From the NCBI GenBank assembly GCA_025464045.1, contig JAODBQ010000265.1, positions 1-8,741 of the forward strand: DNA of 8,741 nucleotides, read 5' to 3'. Under the pieces are notes generated by a model. It had not been told where the DNA came from. It ran no database searches and worked only from the letters and a program-made list of their open reading frames with translations. A program made the position numbers and the translations under genes. This DNA is from Ilumatobacteraceae bacterium (GTDB taxonomy: Bacteria; Actinomycetota; Acidimicrobiia; Acidimicrobiales; Ilumatobacteraceae). The stretch's first letter is position 1. The number at the start of each line of letters is the position of its first letter. Positions 5,543 to 8,741 of the stretch are shown in pieces.

Positions 5543-5833
5543 ATGCGTCAGTCCCCGATTGGACCGCTCGACATCACGTTCACCGCCACGATGGGACGCG
5601 TCCAGGACGGCGACACCTGGACCTGCGTGAAGATGCCGGACTCCGCCAGCGTGTTCGGCACCCGCGGCCTCGTCAAGGTCGCCGGCACCGTCGACGGCAT
5701 CGCGTTCCGCAGCGCCTTCATGGCCCTCGGCGATGGCACCCACAAGCTTCCCATCGCCGCTGCCATCCGCAAGGCGATCGGCAAGACCGACGGCGACGAC
5801 ATCGTCATCCATCTCACGCAACGCCTCAGCTGA
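5543..5833 (+). CDS. DUF1905 domain protein, stand-alone
   Basis: This 96-residue protein is essentially one DUF1905 domain. Diagnostic features, in order, are an opening strand FTATMGRVQDGDTWTCVKMP (residues 13-32), then FGTRGLVKVAGTVDGIAFRS (38-57), then GDGTHKLPIAAAIRKAIG (63-80), then GDDIVIHLTQ (84-93) as the last strand. It is a small beta-barrel of unknown biochemical role. In many bacteria the domain is fused to, or sits beside, a YdeI/OmpD-associated C-terminal domain; here the stop follows the last strand and no such partner is adjacent. It is cytoplasmic, with no signal or membrane segment. The start is fixed by a strong ribosome site. It follows the 4946 gene by 156 bases with no obvious terminator, so a shared transcript is possible. 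It converges on the RimJ-type acetyltransferase. Confidence 0.85.
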   Translation: MRQSPIGPLDITFTATMGRVQDGDTWTCVKMPDSASVFGTRGLVKVAGTVDGIAFRSAFMALGDGTHKLPIAAAIRKAIGKTDGDDIVIHLTQRLS

Positions 5834-5852
5834 CCTCGCCGAAACCGCCGTA

Positions 5853-5884
5853 CGTGCCTCTGTACGAGCCGTTGCGCAGGCACG
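5853..5884. terminator. Inverted repeat between convergent genes
   Basis: CGTGCCT (5853-5859) and AGGCACG (5878-5884) pair perfectly over 18 bases, in the 95-base gap between the convergent DUF1905 and acetyltransferase stops. A two-way 3'-end hairpin would be placed exactly here. There is no T-run on either side, so the call is tentative. Confidence 0.3.
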
Positions 5885-5928
5885 CCTCGGATCCAGCGCT
5901 TGGGCTCGACTTGGCGACCGATCCCGCG

Positions 5929-6531
5929 CTACGACAGGTACTTGGGCGGCTCGCGGTCGTTGGATTCGATTCGCACTGCTGACCACCGGTCTCGGGTCGT
6001 CGACCAGATGAGACGACGACCCGTGTGGCCTCGAGCGAGCAACTCATGCGCTTCGTCGCCGTCGAGTTGGTAGCCGAGCTTGGCTGGCACACGGGCGCTC
6101 GCCACATTGGCCCGATCCATGCGGATCTCGACGCGGACGGCGTCGGTGACGCATGCGAACGCTGCGTTGGTGAGACACCGAGCCGCTGCGGTGGCGTAGC
6201 CCCGACGATGCCGATCACTGCGTACCCAATAGCCGATCTCGAGGCAGTCGGTGCTGCGCCGATGAAGGCCGCAGCCGCCGACCAGCTCGCCGGAGGACGA
6301 CTCGAACAGCGAGTAGGACCAGTCGACGTCCTGGTCGAAGTCGACCACGCCGGCGGCGAGGACGCTGCGTTCCTCGTCGACCGAGGGAACGCCCTCAGCG
6401 GCCCACGGAAGCCAGAGGCCCAGCTCCTCGACGCTCAGCTCGATCGCGGACATCAGATCCGGCAGGTCGGCGTCCGACCACCGGCGGAGCTCGAGCGGCG
6501 GAGCCGGCAACCGGTCGGACAGCAACGACAT
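5929..6531 (-). CDS. GNAT family N-acetyltransferase (RimJ/RimL type)
   Basis: This 200-residue protein is a GNAT of the RimJ/RimL-like Acetyltransf_3 group. It opens with LELRRWSDADLPDLMSAI (residues 13-30), the usual first strand and helix. Strand 4 is GELVGGCGLHRR (81-92), followed by LEIGYWVRSDRHRRGYATAA (98-117), which is strand 4/5 plus the acetyl-CoA pyrophosphate loop. In the R/Q-x-x-G-x-A signature the first residue is H108, a tolerated variation. NVASARVPAKLGYQLDGD (142-159) is motif B, with the usual Asn-x-x-Ser and the LGY turn. Relatives acetylate N-terminal residues of proteins or small amines in the cytoplasm; the substrate here is unknown. ATG 6531 was chosen because similarity begins a few residues later and the 43 extra codons of the open frame are unlike the family. 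The ribosome site (GGCGGGG) is weak. It is divergent from the MOSC gene. Confidence 0.88.
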   Translation of the reverse strand: MSLLSDRLPAPPLELRRWSDADLPDLMSAIELSVEELGLWLPWAAEGVPSVDEERSVLAAGVVDFDQDVDWSYSLFESSSGELVGGCGLHRRSTDCLEIGYWVRSDRHRRGYATAAARCLTNAAFACVTDAVRVEIRMDRANVASARVPAKLGYQLDGDEAHELLARGHTGRRLIWSTTRDRWSAVRIESNDREPPKYLS

Positions 6532-6555
6532 CCCCGCCAGTCTGCAACGGAGGGC

Positions 6556-6567
6556 CCAGCACGCTGG
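6556..6567. promoter_or_regulatory. Dyad CCAGC-AC-GCTGG upstream of the GNAT gene
   Basis: Perfect 5-bp arms around two bases lie 24 bases upstream of the acetyltransferase ATG, inside the 243-base divergent gap with the MOSC gene. It could be an operator, but a dyad this short also arises by chance in GC-rich DNA. Elsewhere in the gap I see GGGCGCCC (6606-6613) and no clear promoter pair. Confidence 0.2.
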
Positions 6568-6762
6568 ACCGACTTTCGCAGACAGCGCCCGCAGCCGGCG
6601 ACCTCGGGCGCCCTGGCCCGGGTACGAAGAGCGCGAACATCGGACAGCGCACCACGGCACCCGCTGAGCGTGAGTGTCGACGTGGTGATCAAGCGACGAG
6701 CGTTACGGGTTGTGCTTCGGGTGCTGGGGTGCCCGCGCGGTGGTGTTGACTGTGGGCGGCAG

Positions 6763-6768
6763 AGGAGG
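6763..6768 (+). promoter_or_regulatory. Ribosome-binding site AGGAGG of the MOSC gene
   Basis: AGGAGG lies six bases before GTG 6775. It decides the start of the MOSC protein against a much longer open frame that reaches back to 6025 across the antisense of the acetyltransferase. Confidence 0.85.
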
Positions 6769-6774
6769 AGGCCG

Positions 6775-7563
6775 GTGTCTTCGAGTGACGTGGTGGTCGC
6801 GCAGCTGTGGCGGTACCCGGTGAAGTCGATGCAGGGTGAGCGCCTCTCCGCCGTTCAGATCCAGGGCGACGGCGTGGATGGCGATCGACGTTGGGGGGTC
6901 CGTGACGAGCGCACGGGACGGGTGCTGACGGGTCGGCGCGAGGCGAGGCTCCTGGAGGCCGCGGCGAGACAGGCAGCGGGCGGTGAGCCCGTCATCGAGC
7001 TCCCTGACGGCACGGTCCTGGTCGGGGCAGGCGAGGCGACCGACAACGTTCTCAGCGACTGGCTGGAGCGCCCTGTGCGCCTCGTCGAAGCCGGGGTGCA
7101 CGGCGATCGCGCCGAGTACTTCGCCGATCCGACGGACGACGCGAGCGAGGCGATCGAGTGGACGATGCCACCGGAGCGGTTCGTGGACGCCATGCCGTTG
7201 CTGTTGATGACCACGGCCAGTCTGCGGGCCGGCGCGGCGCTCCATCCAGCCGGCGAGTGGGACGTGCGCCGGTTCCGCCCGAATGTGCTGCTCGATGTCG
7301 CGGGTGCCGGGTGGCTCGAAGACGACTGGTGCGGACGGGTCGTGCGCATCGGTGAGGTCGACGTCGTTCCGCGGCAACCGTGCGTTCGCTGCACGATGGT
7401 CACACGCCCCCAACCCGGACTCGTCCGTGACCTCGACGTCTACCGCACCTTGGCCCGTCATCACGGCGGCAACCTCGGCGTCTGGACCGCAGTACGCAAC
7501 GGCGGCACGATCACCGAGAACGACGTCGCGCATCTCGTGGCCGACGACCTGCCGGATCAGTGA
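6775..7563 (+). CDS. MOSC domain-containing protein with N-terminal MOSC_N beta-barrel (YcbX/mARC-like)
   Basis: This 262-residue protein has two parts. The N-terminal MOSC_N barrel opens with VAQLWRYPVKSMQGERL (residues 8-24), the family's near-invariant YPVKS turn, followed by GDGVDGDRRWGV (31-42) and the typical TGRVLTGRREARLL (47-60). The C-terminal MOSC domain holds RRFRPNVLLD (165-174), WCGRVVRIGEVDVV (185-198) and PCVRCTMVT (202-210). The conserved cysteine pair is C203/C206, and NLGVWTAVRNGGTI (233-246) follows. Related YcbX and mARC proteins bind molybdenum cofactor in this domain and reduce N-hydroxylated compounds with a redox partner; other MOSC proteins carry sulfur. I infer one of these roles, cytoplasmic. 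The GTG start is fixed by a strong ribosome site. Its length is close to bacterial MOSC_N-MOSC proteins without a ferredoxin domain. It is divergent from the GNAT gene and 250 bases before the SCO6745-family gene. Confidence 0.9.
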   Translation: MSSSDVVVAQLWRYPVKSMQGERLSAVQIQGDGVDGDRRWGVRDERTGRVLTGRREARLLEAAARQAAGGEPVIELPDGTVLVGAGEATDNVLSDWLERPVRLVEAGVHGDRAEYFADPTDDASEAIEWTMPPERFVDAMPLLLMTTASLRAGAALHPAGEWDVRRFRPNVLLDVAGAGWLEDDWCGRVVRIGEVDVVPRQPCVRCTMVTRPQPGLVRDLDVYRTLARHHGGNLGVWTAVRNGGTITENDVAHLVADDLPDQ

Positions 7564-7658
7564 GCCCGCCGCACCTCACCGGCCAGCTGTCGCCCAACGC
7601 GTCGCTCAGAAGTCCGCCGCAGCTGCCCTCGCACCTCGCGGTAGATCGGCGCTTCAGG

Positions 7659-7711
7659 GTGAGCCACCCAGCACCGAGGTTGGCCCCCAGCTGGCGCCGA
7701 GTGCTGCTCAC
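7659..7711 (+). repeat. Two-tier hairpin in the gap after the MOSC gene
   Basis: GTGAGC (7659-7664) pairs with GCTCAC (7706-7711). Inside it AGCAC (7670-7674) pairs with GTGCT (7701-7705) after a five-base bulge, and the loop contains the palindrome CCAGCTGG (7687-7694). It lies 95 bases after the MOSC stop and about 100 bases before the next ATG, without a T-run. It may be a 3'-end or leader structure. The rest of the 250-base gap (7564-7813) shows no credible small gene and no clear promoter. Confidence 0.35.
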
Positions 7712-7801
7712 GATGCCCGTGCGCTGTGTCCGTCGACACCGAGGGGCATCACGGTCGCGCGATGAGTTCTTTGGACCACCGGCGTCGTGTATCTCACAAC
7801 C

Positions 7802-7806
7802 GGAGG
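7802..7806 (+). promoter_or_regulatory. Ribosome-binding site GGAGG of the SCO6745-family gene
   Basis: GGAGG is seven bases before ATG 7814. It supports that start over the in-frame GTG 7787, which has none. Confidence 0.8.
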
Positions 7807-7813
7807 CGACGAC

Positions 7814-8692
7814 ATGACCCACCTCGACAAGCAACTCACATCGATCGACCCAGTCAATGTTGAGACCATGAAACCACTTGTGCGCCGGATGTTCGAACTG
7901 GTCGAGCCGATCGGTGTCATCCCGTACTCGGCCGATGAACCCAACGAGGCGATGTTCGCCCTGGGGTTCACCAACTACTGGGACACGTACTTCGCCGGAC
8001 GGGCGGCGCCCCTGGGCCTCGCACCAGCGGAGGTGGTGGACGCGCTCTTCTACAACTTCGCTCCCGGAGAAGTGGCTCGCCACATCCCGAAGGTGTGGCG
8101 CACCACCACGCCCGAAGCGGCGATCGCCGCTCGCCAGATGGGCTGCGTGAAGGCGCTGCGGCGGATCCTCGACCACCGCGTCGACTCTCCCGCGTTCGCT
8201 CGCGCCGCCGAACTGTTGATCAAGGCGGCGACCAGCGCCCCGTGGGACGGCCGACCCATGTACGCCGCGCTGCGCGCGATGTCGATCCCCGACGACGTGG
8301 TAGCTCGCCTCTTCCACGCAGCCTCGTTGCTGCGCGAGCACCGCGGCGACGGGCACATCGCGGCGCTGATGATCGAGGGTATCGGCGGCCTCGAGGCGCA
8401 TGTGCTCGTTGCCCTCGAGATGGACATGCCGGCGGAGAAGTTCGGACGCATCCACCACCTTCCGGCAGCGCAGCTCGCCGCGGTGATCGACGGGATGCGC
8501 GATCGCGGCCTGATTGGGGACGACGGTTGGCTGAGCGAACAGGGTCGCGTCGTCAAACAGCGGGTCGAGTCGCGCACCGACGACCTCGCAGCGAAGCCCT
8601 ACGAGAGCCTTGAGCCGGGCGAGCTCGATGAGCTGATGGCCACCCTCGAGCCGCTCGCCACACTGCTACTCGCCGCCCAGGACTTCGGCTGA
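7814..8692 (+). CDS. SCO6745 family protein (predicted helical, winged-helix-like)
   Basis: This 292-residue protein resembles the actinobacterial SCO6745 family, whose function is not established. Family landmarks are MFELVEPIGVIPYS (residues 26-39), YFAGRAAPLGLAPAEVVDALFYNFAPGEVARHIP (59-92), FHAASLLREHRGDGHIAAL (167-185) and GIGGLEAHVL (189-198). Near the end TDDLAAKPYESL (255-266) is also typical. The segment LPAAQLAAVIDGMRDRGLIGDDGWLSEQGRVVKQ (about 216-249) looks like a MarR-type winged helix with its wing (helix, 'RGLI..DGWLSEQG'), so DNA binding or a helical fold derived from it is possible. The length is normal for the family. There is no signal or membrane segment. A good ribosome site fixes ATG 7814. 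It is the last complete gene; only 49 bases follow. A link to the MOSC gene upstream is unproven, because the gap is 250 bases. Confidence 0.85.
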   Translation: MTHLDKQLTSIDPVNVETMKPLVRRMFELVEPIGVIPYSADEPNEAMFALGFTNYWDTYFAGRAAPLGLAPAEVVDALFYNFAPGEVARHIPKVWRTTTPEAAIAARQMGCVKALRRILDHRVDSPAFARAAELLIKAATSAPWDGRPMYAALRAMSIPDDVVARLFHAASLLREHRGDGHIAALMIEGIGGLEAHVLVALEMDMPAEKFGRIHHLPAAQLAAVIDGMRDRGLIGDDGWLSEQGRVVKQRVESRTDDLAAKPYESLEPGELDELMATLEPLATLLLAAQDFG

Positions 8693-8741
8693 TGTCGCTG
8701 GTGGTTCAATCCGCAATCGCGCCGTTCGGGTGGCCGTGATA
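8693..8741. other. Terminal 49 bases, no gene assigned
   Basis: An ATG overlaps the preceding stop (TGATG at 8690-8694) but its frame ends after 15 codons at 8737-8739. On the minus strand, codons from the window edge down to a TGA at 8706-8708 would read YHGHPNGAIAD-stop, which could be the tail of a convergent gene beyond the window. Neither reading can be supported from this sequence alone. Confidence 0.2.

Noticed and set aside
4925..5986. A 353-codon minus-strand open frame opposite the 146-residue gene and the DUF1905 gene
   Set aside because: The plus strand carries a recognisable DUF1905 domain with a strong ribosome site. The minus reading is low-complexity in Arg, Ala and Asp and matches nothing I know.
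6703..7533. A 276-codon minus-strand open frame opposite the MOSC gene
   Set aside because: The plus strand encodes intact MOSC_N and MOSC motifs; the antisense reading has no recognisable domain.
7771..7795. TTGGAC followed by GTATCT as a promoter for the SCO6745-family gene
   Set aside because: The spacing is only about 12 bases, too short for a sigma-70-type promoter, and the second hexamer does not match TANNNT.
7511..8458. A 315-codon minus-strand open frame opposite the SCO6745-family gene
   Set aside because: The plus-strand protein has family landmarks throughout and a good ribosome site. The antisense reading looks compositional.
8692..8739. ATG overlapping the stop of the last gene (TGATG) as the start of a coupled gene
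   Set aside because: The frame closes after 15 codons and has no ribosome site, so it is probably chance.
1..8741. Defence island, CRISPR, toxin-antitoxin, mobile element or biosynthetic cluster
   Set aside because: No gene or repeat in the window has the signatures of these systems. The neighbourhood reads as mixed metabolic and accessory genes.

Overview
The window is a strongly GC-rich stretch of ordinary-looking chromosomal DNA. Its protein families (YhbW-type luciferase-like monooxygenase, SCO6745 family, CopD, MOSC, SRPBCC, small GNATs), its GTG starts and its leaderless-looking starts suggest an actinobacterium. An Acidimicrobiia/Ilumatobacter-like or related lineage is plausible, but the sequence alone cannot prove it. 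I see no rRNA, tRNA, CRISPR array, insertion sequence, phage gene or attachment site.

Layout. (i) 1-208: the 3' end of a short-chain dehydrogenase gene, followed by a GC-rich hairpin. (ii) 419-2208, plus strand: a two-gene operon of a luciferase-like flavin monooxygenase and a class I SAM-dependent methyltransferase, overlapping by 4 bases. Its upstream region carries a tandem CACGTG dyad that looks like an operator. (iii) 2360-4754, minus strand: in order of transcription, a CopD-like membrane protein, a small GNAT-like protein and an SRPBCC-domain protein. A perfect 13-bp inverted repeat separates the last two. (iv) 4946-5833, plus strand: a conserved-looking 146-residue protein of unknown function, then a stand-alone DUF1905 protein. 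(v) 5929-6531, minus strand: a RimJ/RimL-type GNAT acetyltransferase, divergent from the next gene. (vi) 6775-8692, plus strand: a two-domain MOSC protein and an SCO6745-family protein. The last 49 bases hold nothing I can name.

The genes do not form one pathway. The only strong operon is the monooxygenase-methyltransferase pair, which could oxidise and then methylate one small molecule; that is inference. The other genes look like housekeeping or accessory functions: metal/copper membrane protein, molybdenum-cofactor-type sulfur carrier or reductase, acetyltransferases and small ligand-binding folds. I found no convincing new defence or mobile system. The best leads are regulatory: the tandem CACGTG site, the 13-bp inverted repeat, and two genes whose -10-like hexamer ends exactly 7 bases before the start codon. 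No gap between genes exceeds about 250 bases.
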